DNA from: an uncultured Bacilli bacterium
Lineage (GTDB): Bacteria > Bacillota_I > Bacilli_A > RF39 > UBA660
Direction: 5' to 3'
Assembly (NCBI GenBank): GCA_910587325.1
Contig: CAJUKB010000006.1
Location: forward strand, 1-64,000
DNA: 64,000 bases
This document shows, piece by piece, positions 7,859 to 15,880 of the stretch. Every line of letters begins with the position of its first letter. Positions within the stretch are counted from its first letter, which is position 1. The position numbers and the translations under genes were made by a program. The notes below the pieces were generated by a model that was not told the DNA's origin, searched no databases, and worked only from the letters and a program-made list of their open reading frames with translations.

Positions 7859-9087
7859 TTTAAATATTCTTGTATAGTTTTAGCTGATTTGAAATTACAA
7901 AATATTTTTTCTTTATGATTTTTCATATATTCATTTAATTCCTTTTCATTTTTAAAACACAATTTAACTATAAACATCTTTTTATTTAGATTTTCATTAT
8001 CTAATAAAAGTTTATTATTGTTTTCAATACTTTTTAAAACTGAATTATATACAATATTTATTGTAGGAAGTTTAATTTTTTTTGAAAATAAATTAAAATA
8101 ACAATCCGTATTAAATTGTAGCAAAAAAGATTTACCTATATTTTTATTAATAATTTCTAAGTCCTGACCTTCCCAATTTCCATTTAAACAATCTATATGT
8201 TCGTAAAACTTTATTGGTTTCTTTTTTATTAAATTTTGATATAATTCTTCTACTTCACATATTATATTAAATTCCACATCTTCTTTTGGAATATCAAATT
8301 TTATTCCCAATTCAGTTTCAATTTTTAAAAGTTTTTCCCAAAAAGCAGCACTATTTTCATCAAATTTCTTATTATTTTGCATTGTAGAAAATTCTTGTAA
8401 TTTTACATTATCTACGTATCCATTTCCATCTATAATAGAATTATATATCATTACGCTTTCTACTATGTCTTTTGTTGATGAAGCAAATTGTAATTTTAAA
8501 GAGATATTAAAACTAATTTCCTTCGTTTTTCTATTAAAAGTACAATCTATTATCAAAGGTGAAGATGTATCTGATTGATATTTTAAAATGTATTTACTAT
8601 TATTAGGAACTCGTGCAACAATTAACTCTCTACTATATTTCCTATTACCAATTTTAATGGAGAAAGGGTCTGGAAATTTTGAAGGAATCATGTGAAATTT
8701 ACCATCAACTAGCTTAAAAGTTTCATAGGGAAGAAAAGACTTAACCATCAATTTTTCAAGAGCTACTTTTTTACCATTGAGGATTATAAATCCTTCTTCA
8801 ATTGGTTCCAACTGCATAGTTTTTTGTGAATTATAAAAATAATACATCAAATCATTAAAAGTATAATAACTCCCTAAATCTTTTTCTTGCTCTTTAGATA
8901 AAATTACTTTTATTCCATCTATTTTAAATTTTCCGGTTTTTCCAACTACAATATAATTCCCATTTTTGTCTTTTTTGTATTCCAAATCAGATGGTAAATC
9001 TTTTTTACCAAAAAAATCTATTAATTCATCAGGACATTTATATTGCGCTTTTCTATCTGGATTAAAAATCTTATTAAAATCGTACAT
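7855..9087 (-). CDS. abiGii: AbiGii-like abortive infection protein (toxin)
   Basis: A 410-aa cytosolic protein, close to the roughly 400 aa of lactococcal AbiGii. I assign it mainly from length, from a remembered similarity of the N-terminal half to the AbiGii family, and from its immediate partnership with an AbiGi-like gene. AbiG is a two-gene phage abortive infection system reported to interfere with phage RNA synthesis. The start codon overlaps the stop codon of the upstream gene (TAATG), so both are translated together. No enzymatic motif is evident, and a profile search would decide the call. Confidence 0.6.
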   Translation of the reverse strand: MYDFNKIFNPDRKAQYKCPDELIDFFGKKDLPSDLEYKKDKNGNYIVVGKTGKFKIDGIKVILSKEQEKDLGSYYTFNDLMYYFYNSQKTMQLEPIEEGFIILNGKKVALEKLMVKSFLPYETFKLVDGKFHMIPSKFPDPFSIKIGNRKYSRELIVARVPNNSKYILKYQSDTSSPLIIDCTFNRKTKEISFNISLKLQFASSTKDIVESVMIYNSIIDGNGYVDNVKLQEFSTMQNNKKFDENSAAFWEKLLKIETELGIKFDIPKEDVEFNIICEVEELYQNLIKKKPIKFYEHIDCLNGNWEGQDLEIINKNIGKSFLLQFNTDCYFNLFSKKIKLPTINIVYNSVLKSIENNNKLLLDNENLNKKMFIVKLCFKNEKELNEYMKNHKEKIFCNFKSAKTIQEYLK

Positions 9088-9932
9088 TAAAAATCTCCTC
9101 CATCGTTATCCCATATAATGATTTTAGAAATAAGATCATAAAGTTCTTCTTTAGGTAATGCAAATTTCTCTATCTCCTTTACAATAAATCTAAAGTCCTC
9201 ATCCGTTTTCACTATAATATATTTTAAATCAGAATATTCAAAAGTTAAAGAAATCTCTTTATTTTCAATCATGGAATCGCTAAGATCTTTTATATTCCCC
9301 AAATCAATAATAGTATCACCAAAATATATAGGGCTATAATCAGTTTTTGAAACATCTGGGATATATCGCCATTCACATTCATCTGTAAAACATTTTTCTA
9401 ATGTTTTCTTTTGCAACCGATTTTCCATTTTTCCCGAATATGGTTTCATATATACTAATTGAGACAATAATTGACTTTTCAAATTTTTTTCTAAAATTGA
9501 TTCTGGCAAATTTATTGTTTTCAATGCCAAATTAAATGCTTTTGTAAAGTCTTTTCTAAAATTTGAAGATGGATTGATATAATGAATTGGTTGAATGTTA
9601 TTTCGCATTGCCCATTCTTTAGTGAAGGCTAATCCATAAAATCCATACCAATTTAAATGTTCCCTTATTCTATGTAAATTTATATCGCAAAAACATTTCA
9701 TAGGTATATATATTTTTTTAATTCTTTTTTTGTCTTCTTGAACTCTTAAATAACTTATATTTTCTTCACAATATCTTGGGGAAAGCATCTTATTTTTTAA
9801 AGGAAAAATAAGGTAAGAAATGTCAGTTGTAAAATTAAATAAAGTATCTGGATTGACTATAGAAGGAATATGGTTATTAGAAGATTCATAATCTTTAATA
9901 TTTTTTAAAACTAGATTTGTTTCTGCCTTCAC
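9087..9932 (-). CDS. abiGi: AbiGi-like abortive infection protein (antitoxin)
   Basis: A 281-aa protein whose central blocks match the AbiGi family pattern: a lead-in IPMKCFCDINL, then REHLNWYGFYGLAFTKEWA, IQPIHYINPSS, YMKPYSGK, and a late FTDECEWRYIP. In AbiG this partner is annotated as the antitoxin. The start is GTG at 9932 with AAGG about 9 bases upstream. It is the first gene of a two-gene operon with the AbiGii-like protein and lies about 1 kb from the ICE left boundary, outside the element. Confidence 0.68.
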   Translation of the reverse strand: MKAETNLVLKNIKDYESSNNHIPSIVNPDTLFNFTTDISYLIFPLKNKMLSPRYCEENISYLRVQEDKKRIKKIYIPMKCFCDINLHRIREHLNWYGFYGLAFTKEWAMRNNIQPIHYINPSSNFRKDFTKAFNLALKTINLPESILEKNLKSQLLSQLVYMKPYSGKMENRLQKKTLEKCFTDECEWRYIPDVSKTDYSPIYFGDTIIDLGNIKDLSDSMIENKEISLTFEYSDLKYIIVKTDEDFRFIVKEIEKFALPKEELYDLISKIIIWDNDGGDF

Positions 9933-10030
9933 TTAATACAACCTTCTTTACCTATTATTTTTTTAACTGCATTTCATTTTTTGTACTTTATGTTAACTCT
10001 AAATTACAGAAAAAGCAACTTATATTCCAT

Positions 10031-10076
10031 AAAAAAATACCAAATTTAATTACATTAATTAAATTAGTATTTTTTC
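10031..10076. terminator. bidirectional terminator between amidase and abiG genes
   Basis: A long AT-rich inverted repeat pairs AAATACCAAATTTAATTA with TAATTAAATTAGTATTT around a short loop, flanked by A and T runs on both sides. It lies just downstream of the stop codon of the amidase-LysM gene. Confidence 0.65.
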
Positions 10077-10087
10077 ATATTTTTACT

Positions 10088-11019
10088 TTATGGTATTAAT
10101 AATTTTTGGCCAATAGACAATGCACTCGTTGCTAAATTATTTAAGTTTTGAATAGCCGTTACAGTTGTATTAAAGTTTCTTGCAATGCTATACAAAGTAT
10201 CCCCACTTTTTACGGTATAAGTTTGATAACTTTCCATGTTTGGAATACGTAATCTTTGACCAATACTTAATAGGTTGCTTGTAAGATTATTCATACGTTT
10301 TAATTCATCTACTGTTGTTCCAAATTGATTGGCAATTTTATACAAGCTATCTCCTGATTTTACAACGTAGTATTCTTCACTTTCACTAGGTGTTGTACTT
10401 CCACTTACTTTAAGCACTTGGCCAATAGACAAAGTATTACTGGTTAAGTTATTCATACGTTTTAATTCATCCACTGTAAGGCCATATCGATTGGCTATTC
10501 CATATAAAGTATCCCCACTTTTTACTATGTAGGTATCTTCACTAGGTGTAGTAGTACCCTCTTTTAATTTCAATACTTGACCAATAGATAAAGCATTGCT
10601 TGTTAAATTATTTAATTTTTTTAATTCATCCACTGTAAGGCCATTATTTCTAGCAATACTCCACAAAGTGTCTCCATTTTTCACAATGTATGTATTTTCA
10701 GTAGATACAGGAGTATAAGGTACACCAATATATTCAGCAAGAGATTTTACAACCGCTTCTGCTAAACCTTCCCAATTGTTCTTTAGCTGACTTACATCAT
10801 CCCCAGTACTATCTGCAAAACCATATTCCACAATAATTGATTCGTTATTTGGAGTATTTCTTAAAATGTAATAATAATCTTGGTTTGGATTACTTGGTAA
10901 TCTCCTTTGGTAATACTTGCGAACATTCTGCCCTGCTTTCGTAAAATTATCACTAATAATACTTGATAAACGATCACTATTACGTAAGGAGTAGATTACT
11001 TCCGCACCATCGCCACCTC
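10088..11019 (-). pseudogene. 3' part of an amidase-LysM autolysin gene cut by the ICE
   Basis: The fragment opens at the ICE junction with a TGA in frame immediately before GGT GGC GAT, then continues GGDGAEVIYSLRNSDRL to the end. It encodes the second half of an Amidase_3 domain, including the catalytic Glu region IIVEYGFAD, followed by four LysM wall-binding repeats each starting YxVKxGDxL. It has no start signal of its own; a GTG (10831) opens an internal frame with LysM repeats but without the amidase core. It joins in frame to the 5' fragment at 44855-45128 when the ICE is removed. The intact product would be a zinc N-acetylmuramoyl-L-alanine amidase. Confidence 0.93.
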
Positions 11020-11040
11020 AGGAGTGCCCTTATGTATAGT
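11014..11040. other. ICE left attachment site (core plus arm)
   Basis: The core CACCTC (11014-11019) is followed by 8 bases and then the 13-bp arm CCTTATGTATAGT. Joined to the right end it forms a symmetric site of 48 bp (13+8+6+8+13), typical of attP of large serine recombinases. The chromosomal half to the left is amidase coding sequence. Confidence 0.9.
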
Positions 11041-11043
11041 AAT

Positions 11044-12714
11044 TTATCCTTTCTTCTTTTTTCGTGGTTTTACTTCTTTTCTACGAGAGAACGGTGGTTT
11101 CTCATATACAAATTCAGTCTTAGGAATAACATTAAATTTATATGTTATTTCTATTTTTCTATCATTATCTATGACTATTTTTTCTATTAACATATCATAT
11201 ATTTCTTTATTTGATTTTTTTAAATCTAATAGTTCCTTTATCTTTTTTGTGTAATCTGGAATAACATTTGGTTTATTTTTAATTTGATATTTTTCTATCT
11301 GCTTTTGTTGAATAAGTTCATTAATTTTTTTTAGTTTTTCATCACATTCTTTTGAAAGTTCTTTATACATTTCAGCAGATATAATATCGTTGCATCTATC
11401 TTCATAGAGAATGGATAATTTTTTTGTTATCTTGTTTTTTTCTGTTTCATATTGAGTTATTACTTTATCAATTTCATTAGTATTTTTATTGATTCTTTTA
11501 GCTACTTCATCATTTAATTCCTTAATATTTAATTTTTTTATATAAACATTAATATCATTATTTATTTTTTCAATCAGTTGTTTTTCTAAATGCTCATAAG
11601 GGAAATAATGAGTTCCGCATCTTTGTCTAACAGGATCTCTAGAATATCTATTGCAATTAACACTCCAAACATCCGTTTTTTTATGATATTGAACAGATAA
11701 TCTATTACCACATTCTTTACAAAAAAGCATTCCTTCAAACATTCTTATTTCTCTATCTAATTTAGCTTTACATATTCTTGTATGACTTTTTTTAATATTT
11801 ATACAATATTCAAAAGTTTCTTTATCTACTAATGCCTCATGTGTATCCTCAACAACTAACCAAAGTCTTTTATCTAGTGTTACTTTTTTCTTGGACTTAT
11901 AATTAACCTTTGCTTGGGTATGCTGTATCATATCTCCTGTATAAATCCTATTATCTAATATTTTCCTTACAGTAGATATATTCCACTTAGTTGCATCAAT
12001 TAATCTTGATGAATATGCTGTTCCTTTATATGCACTAGGTGTTGGCACTCCTTCATCATTTAATCTAGTTGCTATTTCAGAAGGACCGATTCCATCAACT
12101 CTCCATTTAAATATTTTTTTTACTATTGGAGCTGTTTCAGGATTAGGAATGAGATGTCCTTTATCATTAGGATCTCTCATATATCCATAACTTGGTAAAC
12201 TACCAACAAATTTTCCCTTTTGCCTTTTTTCATTTAAAACATTTCTTATTTTTATTGAATTTTGTTTACTATAATAATCATTACATGCAATTATGAAAGT
12301 TGATGAATCATTACTTGCCTGATTTTTAAAGCTGTCATAAGATTCTAATATTGAAATAAATCTAATTTGATTTTCAGGAAAAAATGTTTCAATATAATAT
12401 CCTGTCATAACATGGTCTCTACCTAATCTAGATAAGTCTTTTACAACAACACAATTTATTTTTTTGTTTTTTATATCTTCCATCATTTTTTGAAAACCAG
12501 GTCTGTCAAAATCAGTTCCAGAAAAACCATCATCAACATATTCATTTACCAAATTAAAATTATGATTTTTAACATAATCTCTTAATAATTCTTTTTGATT
12601 AGCAACACTTTCACTATCAGATTCATATTTTTTGTCTTTGTCTCTATCTTCCTGAGATAATCTTATATATATCCCTACATTAAATTCAACATCAGTTAAG
12701 TAATTATTATTCAT
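11044..12714 (-). CDS. large serine recombinase (ICE integrase)
   Basis: About 556 aa, within the range of TndX/TnpX-type integrases. The N-terminal resolvase domain has YIRLSQEDRD, where the Ser is the nucleophile, and the Arg-rich VVKDLSRLGRDH. A recombinase domain follows (GPSEIATRLNDEGVPTP), then a zinc ribbon CKECGNRL...CNR...RCGTH and a coiled coil (about 390-490). The start at 12714 is set by GGAGG 6 bases upstream. It lies 4 bp inside the left arm, the usual place for the enzyme that cuts the site. It would integrate and excise the ICE at the core CACCTC. Confidence 0.95.
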   Translation of the reverse strand: MNNNYLTDVEFNVGIYIRLSQEDRDKDKKYESDSESVANQKELLRDYVKNHNFNLVNEYVDDGFSGTDFDRPGFQKMMEDIKNKKINCVVVKDLSRLGRDHVMTGYYIETFFPENQIRFISILESYDSFKNQASNDSSTFIIACNDYYSKQNSIKIRNVLNEKRQKGKFVGSLPSYGYMRDPNDKGHLIPNPETAPIVKKIFKWRVDGIGPSEIATRLNDEGVPTPSAYKGTAYSSRLIDATKWNISTVRKILDNRIYTGDMIQHTQAKVNYKSKKKVTLDKRLWLVVEDTHEALVDKETFEYCINIKKSHTRICKAKLDREIRMFEGMLFCKECGNRLSVQYHKKTDVWSVNCNRYSRDPVRQRCGTHYFPYEHLEKQLIEKINNDINVYIKKLNIKELNDEVAKRINKNTNEIDKVITQYETEKNKITKKLSILYEDRCNDIISAEMYKELSKECDEKLKKINELIQQKQIEKYQIKNKPNVIPDYTKKIKELLDLKKSNKEIYDMLIEKIVIDNDRKIEITYKFNVIPKTEFVYEKPPFSRRKEVKPRKKKKG

Positions 12715-12804
12715 CTTTACCTCCATTCCTAATTACTTGACCAATAATTAAGACAAGTGAATAATAACACTATATTAGAATTTAAACAAAACTGCGACAA
12801 AACT

Positions 12805-12891
12805 TTAACTGGTATTTTTATCACCTAATATTTTTTCTATAAGATATCTCAAAATTAAATCTTCAAAAGATATTTTTTTATCATCATTCAT
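12805..12891 (-). CDS. possible 28-aa peptide, unknown
   Basis: A short frame (start ATG 12891, GGTGAAAG just upstream) encodes a charged peptide beginning MNDDKKISFEDLILRYLIEK, predicted helical. The same GGTGAAAGATATGAATGA string precedes the XRE regulator start at 15427. It may be a tiny gene or a decayed copy of that gene start. Weak evidence. Confidence 0.22.
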   Translation of the reverse strand: MNDDKKISFEDLILRYLIEKILGDKNTS

Positions 12892-12970
12892 ATCTTTCAC
12901 CATTATAAGATTATGCTACAAATACAATATTATTTATAGAATATCTATCCTTTCATTAAGTGTTTCTAAT

Positions 12971-13084
12971 CTATTTTTCTAAAGTTGAATCATTCATTTC
13001 ATCAGACCACGATGCAACTTTGCAACAACAAAAAAGAAATAACATTACAAATGCTATTCCCAAAATTATTAATACAGATAACAT
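12971..13084 (-). CDS. 37-aa single-span membrane peptide
   Basis: The ATG at 13084 overlaps the stop codon of the upstream gene by one base (TAATG), which implies coupled translation. The peptide has one hydrophobic helix (MLSVLIILGIAFVMLFLF), a Cys cluster CCCK and a charged tail. It lies between the integrase and the small gene at 13084-13311. The function is unknown; its position next to the integrase makes it one of several candidates for a small element-specific factor. Confidence 0.5.
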   Translation of the reverse strand: MLSVLIILGIAFVMLFLFCCCKVASWSDEMNDSTLEK

Positions 13085-13311
13085 TAATTCACCTTCTCTT
13101 CTTTTTTAGATTCGTAATCCATTATTTCTAATTTAATATCAAAATCTCCATCTTTAAATAAGGATGATAAACCAGTATGTTTCTCCAATTCAATCATTAA
13201 TGCATCTTTAATAATAGTTCTGACTCTTTTATCTACATCAAATTTATTAGTTCCAGATTGTAAACCTGTACCCTCCAATATTAATTTATATTTTATTTTA
13301 TATTCCCTCAT
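13084..13311 (-). CDS. 75-aa hypothetical protein near the integrase
   Basis: A small basic/acidic mixed protein with a predicted beta-rich N-terminus (EYKIKYKLILEGTG) and a helical middle (VRTIIKDALMIELEKHTG). It is not recognised. It is coupled to the 37-aa membrane peptide downstream. Serine integrases need a recombination directionality factor, usually a small protein encoded close by; this is the best-placed candidate, by position only. Confidence 0.55.
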   Translation of the reverse strand: MREYKIKYKLILEGTGLQSGTNKFDVDKRVRTIIKDALMIELEKHTGLSSLFKDGDFDIKLEIMDYESKKEEKVN

Positions 13312-13322
13312 AATTTAACCAC

Positions 13323-13349
13323 AAAAAAACACATGTGTCCTATGTGTTT
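13323..13349 (-). terminator. intrinsic terminator
   Basis: AAACACAT (13327-13334) pairs with ATGTGTTT (13342-13349) around a 7-base loop; on the minus strand the stem is followed by a U tract (13323-13329). It would end the transcript of the ArpU-like gene. Confidence 0.7.
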
Positions 13350-13390
13350 GATTTCCTTTCATAATATAAATTTGACTTTTTCCAATTTCA

Positions 13391-13831
13391 TCATATATCT
13401 TCTTTAAGGATGGCCATATTAAGTGCTAAAGCAAATTTAATAATACAACTTTTCTTAATATGTTTTAAAGTCTTATCTGCACATTGAAGTTGTTCTTCCA
13501 TTATAAGTTCTGTATTTCCCATAAAGAAGATTCCCTTAAAAAAGTGTTGTTCTTCCATAGTTAGATTATCTAGAACACTTAGTATTATATTTAAATATTC
13601 TAGAAAATCTTCTTCTTTTTCTATCTTCTTTAAAACATATCTCTCTACTGGTGAAGAGGTAAATCCTGATGATTGTACTTTAATCTCACTAAGATGAGAT
13701 GTAATACTAGGTGGAAGTACACTAATATATCTGAAATAATTTTCTTCAAATACTTCCATAAATTCATTTACCTTCGATCTTGTTTTTTGATAATCATATT
13801 TTTTAATTACTTCATTGCTCAATAATTTCAT
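13391..13831 (-). CDS. ArpU/sigma-like transcriptional regulator
   Basis: About 146 aa. The C-terminal half (EEDFLEYLNIILSVLDNLTMEEQHFFKGIFFMG followed by TLKHIKKSCIIKFALALNMAI) has the spacing of the ArpU/sigma-70 region 4-like family, found in phages and mobile elements, where members activate late or autolysin genes. The start at 13831 is set by GGAGG 5 bases upstream. It ends at the terminator at 13323-13349. It may drive the integrase-proximal genes (inference). Confidence 0.55.
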   Translation of the reverse strand: MKLLSNEVIKKYDYQKTRSKVNEFMEVFEENYFRYISVLPPSITSHLSEIKVQSSGFTSSPVERYVLKKIEKEEDFLEYLNIILSVLDNLTMEEQHFFKGIFFMGNTELIMEEQLQCADKTLKHIKKSCIIKFALALNMAILKEDI

Positions 13832-13867
13832 AATGCCCTCCATAATCAAAAAAGAAGAGAATAAAAG

Positions 13868-13993
13868 CTATTTACTGCAATTACTTCTCTTCTTATAGTT
13901 ATTTAGATTTAGGGGTGCTTTATCCTTATGAACATATTCATCCAAAAACATAATGATATGTTTGTTGAAAACAATTTGCACCATAATAATCAT
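13868..13993 (-). CDS. 41-aa hypothetical peptide
   Basis: Starting at ATG 13993, with GAGG 7 bases upstream, a short frame encodes MIIMVQIVFNKHIIMFLDEY and a basic tail. It is not recognised. Its ribosome site is reasonable but there is no other support. Confidence 0.35.
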   Translation of the reverse strand: MIIMVQIVFNKHIIMFLDEYVHKDKAPLNLNNYKKRSNCSK

Positions 13994-14183
13994 CCCCAAA
14001 CCTCTAAACAAAACCATTAAATTGTTATTTATTATATATTTTTTTTGGAAAAAGTCAATAACATTTAATGCAAAATAAAACAATCAGCAGTTCTCTTTTG
14101 CTAATTGTTTCATTTTACTATATTTTATCATCTTGACTTTATTATTCAAGGGTATTTTTTGGGGTAAATTTGGGGGTACTTTT

Positions 14184-14498
14184 TTAAATTATACTTTTAC
14201 ATCTATTTACTATATTTTCAGGAGTATTATTTTTAATAAAATCTACTAACTCTTCATAGTAATTAGTAGCATCTATAACATTTTTATATTTTTCTAATAG
14301 TAGTGGACTTGCAATCAAATCTTTATCTTTTATATATAAATAAACCTCGTAATCATTAGAATCAGTACACTCATTAAGCATTACACCAATGAAACCTTCC
14401 ATGAAAGTATTTTGTGATGTCTTAAATATCGTTTTATCTTCTTTGATATTACTAATACAATATTTTTGTAAGTCTTGGATTATTTCTGATATATTCAT
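14184..14498 (-). CDS. 104-aa hypothetical protein
   Basis: A small soluble, mildly acidic protein (ribosome site GGGAGG before the ATG). It is mostly helical by composition, with no recognisable motif. It stands alone: the 100 bp downstream contain the G-run motif at 14149-14180, and the next gene upstream is 119 bp away. It belongs to the accessory end of the ICE between integrase and restriction genes. Function unknown. Confidence 0.55.
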   Translation of the reverse strand: MNISEIIQDLQKYCISNIKEDKTIFKTSQNTFMEGFIGVMLNECTDSNDYEVYLYIKDKDLIASPLLLEKYKNVIDATNYYEELVDFIKNNTPENIVNRCKSII

Positions 14499-14616
14499 TT
14501 GAACCTCCCATTAACTAAGTAAATAGTATTATAACAAAATAACAATTTTAATCAATCCCAAATACCTAATTATTTCTTCATAATTATATTATAGCTTTTT
14601 TTCAAAATTATGTATA

Positions 14617-15324
14617 TTATTTTACATATTTTAATATACCTTTATTTTTATAATATGAATCTATTAATATTTCATAATGTATTTTCATTTCATTTATTAC
14701 AAGGTAATATACTTCTAAAGGATTTTTATCTTTATTTTTTCTTTGAAATTTTTTAAGATTTAAATGAAAATTTTGAAATAAATATAAAGTAGAAAAATTA
14801 TTAATGTTAGTCCATAAAAGACTTTTTAAAAATTTCATTACAGATTCTAAATCATCATTATTATCAAGATCTATGCTTTGTAAATTTTTTATAAATGGTC
14901 TAAATAAGGTCTTATCATCTATAAAGAGAATTGTTTCATAAAAATTATTAACTATTGCTTTGTCCATACTATTAATAAAATATTGCATATTATTATTATC
15001 TCCCCAATATTTTTTACATAACAGAAATTCTGGAATTTGATTTTCAAGAATGAATTCTAGCATTAAATCTTTATGACATATTGTAGGAAATTTTGAATCA
15101 AAATAATAAATAAAATTATTTAGCATATCAATAAATTGTTCATTTCCTGTTAGGTAACCTTTTTTGACTAAAGAAGTTACAATGGTGGGTGTTCTTTCAT
15201 CCGTAATTAGATCTATTGCTTTATCCAATATATTTTTATTAATTAGTTGATATATTCTTCCACCATTATCTGATTTTTTTAAAGCCAATTTTTTTAATTG
15301 ATTCTTCCTTACTCTATTTTTCAT
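14617..15324 (-). CDS. 235-aa hypothetical protein divergent from XRE regulator
   Basis: A soluble protein with a basic N-terminus (KNRVRKNQLKKLALKK) and a helical remainder, without a recognised motif. TATAAT lies just upstream of its ribosome site AGGTGAT. It is transcribed divergently from the tandem-HTH regulator across a 102-bp gap, an arrangement that suggests the regulator controls it. Many phage-defence genes have this layout, but nothing in the sequence proves that role. Confidence 0.6.
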   Translation of the reverse strand: MKNRVRKNQLKKLALKKSDNGGRIYQLINKNILDKAIDLITDERTPTIVTSLVKKGYLTGNEQFIDMLNNFIYYFDSKFPTICHKDLMLEFILENQIPEFLLCKKYWGDNNNMQYFINSMDKAIVNNFYETILFIDDKTLFRPFIKNLQSIDLDNNDDLESVMKFLKSLLWTNINNFSTLYLFQNFHLNLKKFQRKNKDKNPLEVYYLVINEMKIHYEILIDSYYKNKGILKYVK

Positions 15325-15426
15325 TTAAATCACCTGTTGAATATCATTATAGCATAATTTTACCAAATGACCCATAGTTTTGCGAATATTATTCATTTTA
15401 ATGGGAAAATTATACTGGTGAAAGAT

Positions 15427-15852
15427 ATGAATGACAACAATTTAAAATTTTGTAGAGAAGAACTAGAAATGACACAATCAGAACTTGGTCTTGTCTTTGG
15501 AGTTACTGGATCGACGGTTGCTGGTTGGGAAAATGCACATGATACTATGCCACTTCCTAAATTAGTAAAGTTCTCTAATTTATACCATTATTCACTTGAT
15601 TATGTAACAGGACTATCTAGAGATAATAATTATTCCAAGATTGATAAAATAGATAAAAAGAAAATAGGTTGTAAATTAAGAAAAATTAGAAATGATTTAG
15701 GATTAACTCAACAGGAGATTGCTGATGAATGCAAGATATCTCAAACAACATATAGTAATTATGAAACAGGACAATATCTAGTTACTTCATTAGTTCTATA
15801 TACAATATGTAAAAAGCATAAGTTATCAATGGATAAAATATTAACAGATTAA
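15427..15852 (+). CDS. tandem XRE-family regulator
   Basis: About 141 aa with two Cro/CI helix-turn-helix domains in series: residues about 5-60 (MTQSELGLVFGVTGSTVAGWE) and about 80-135 (LTQQEIADECKISQTTYSNYE). It is the only ICE gene on the plus strand. The ATG at 15427 is preferred; GTG 15418 is part of the possible ribosome site GGTGAAAG. A TATACT box at 15411-15416 would leave almost no leader if used. It ends in a shared terminator with hsdR. It is probably a repressor of the divergent 235-aa gene or of the restriction module (inference). Confidence 0.8.
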   Translation: MNDNNLKFCREELEMTQSELGLVFGVTGSTVAGWENAHDTMPLPKLVKFSNLYHYSLDYVTGLSRDNNYSKIDKIDKKKIGCKLRKIRNDLGLTQQEIADECKISQTTYSNYETGQYLVTSLVLYTICKKHKLSMDKILTD

Positions 15853-15880
15853 AAGAGTGATAAATTTCACTCTTTTTTTA
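15852..15880. terminator. bidirectional terminator between XRE gene and hsdR
   Basis: AAAGAGTGA (15852-15860) and TCACTCTTT (15867-15875) form a 9-bp stem with a 6-base loop and T/A runs on either side, serving the two convergent genes. Confidence 0.85.

Noticed and set aside
9917..10099. Plus-strand 60-codon frame between abiGi and amidase
   Set aside because: It is low-complexity, covers a bidirectional terminator and lacks a ribosome site.
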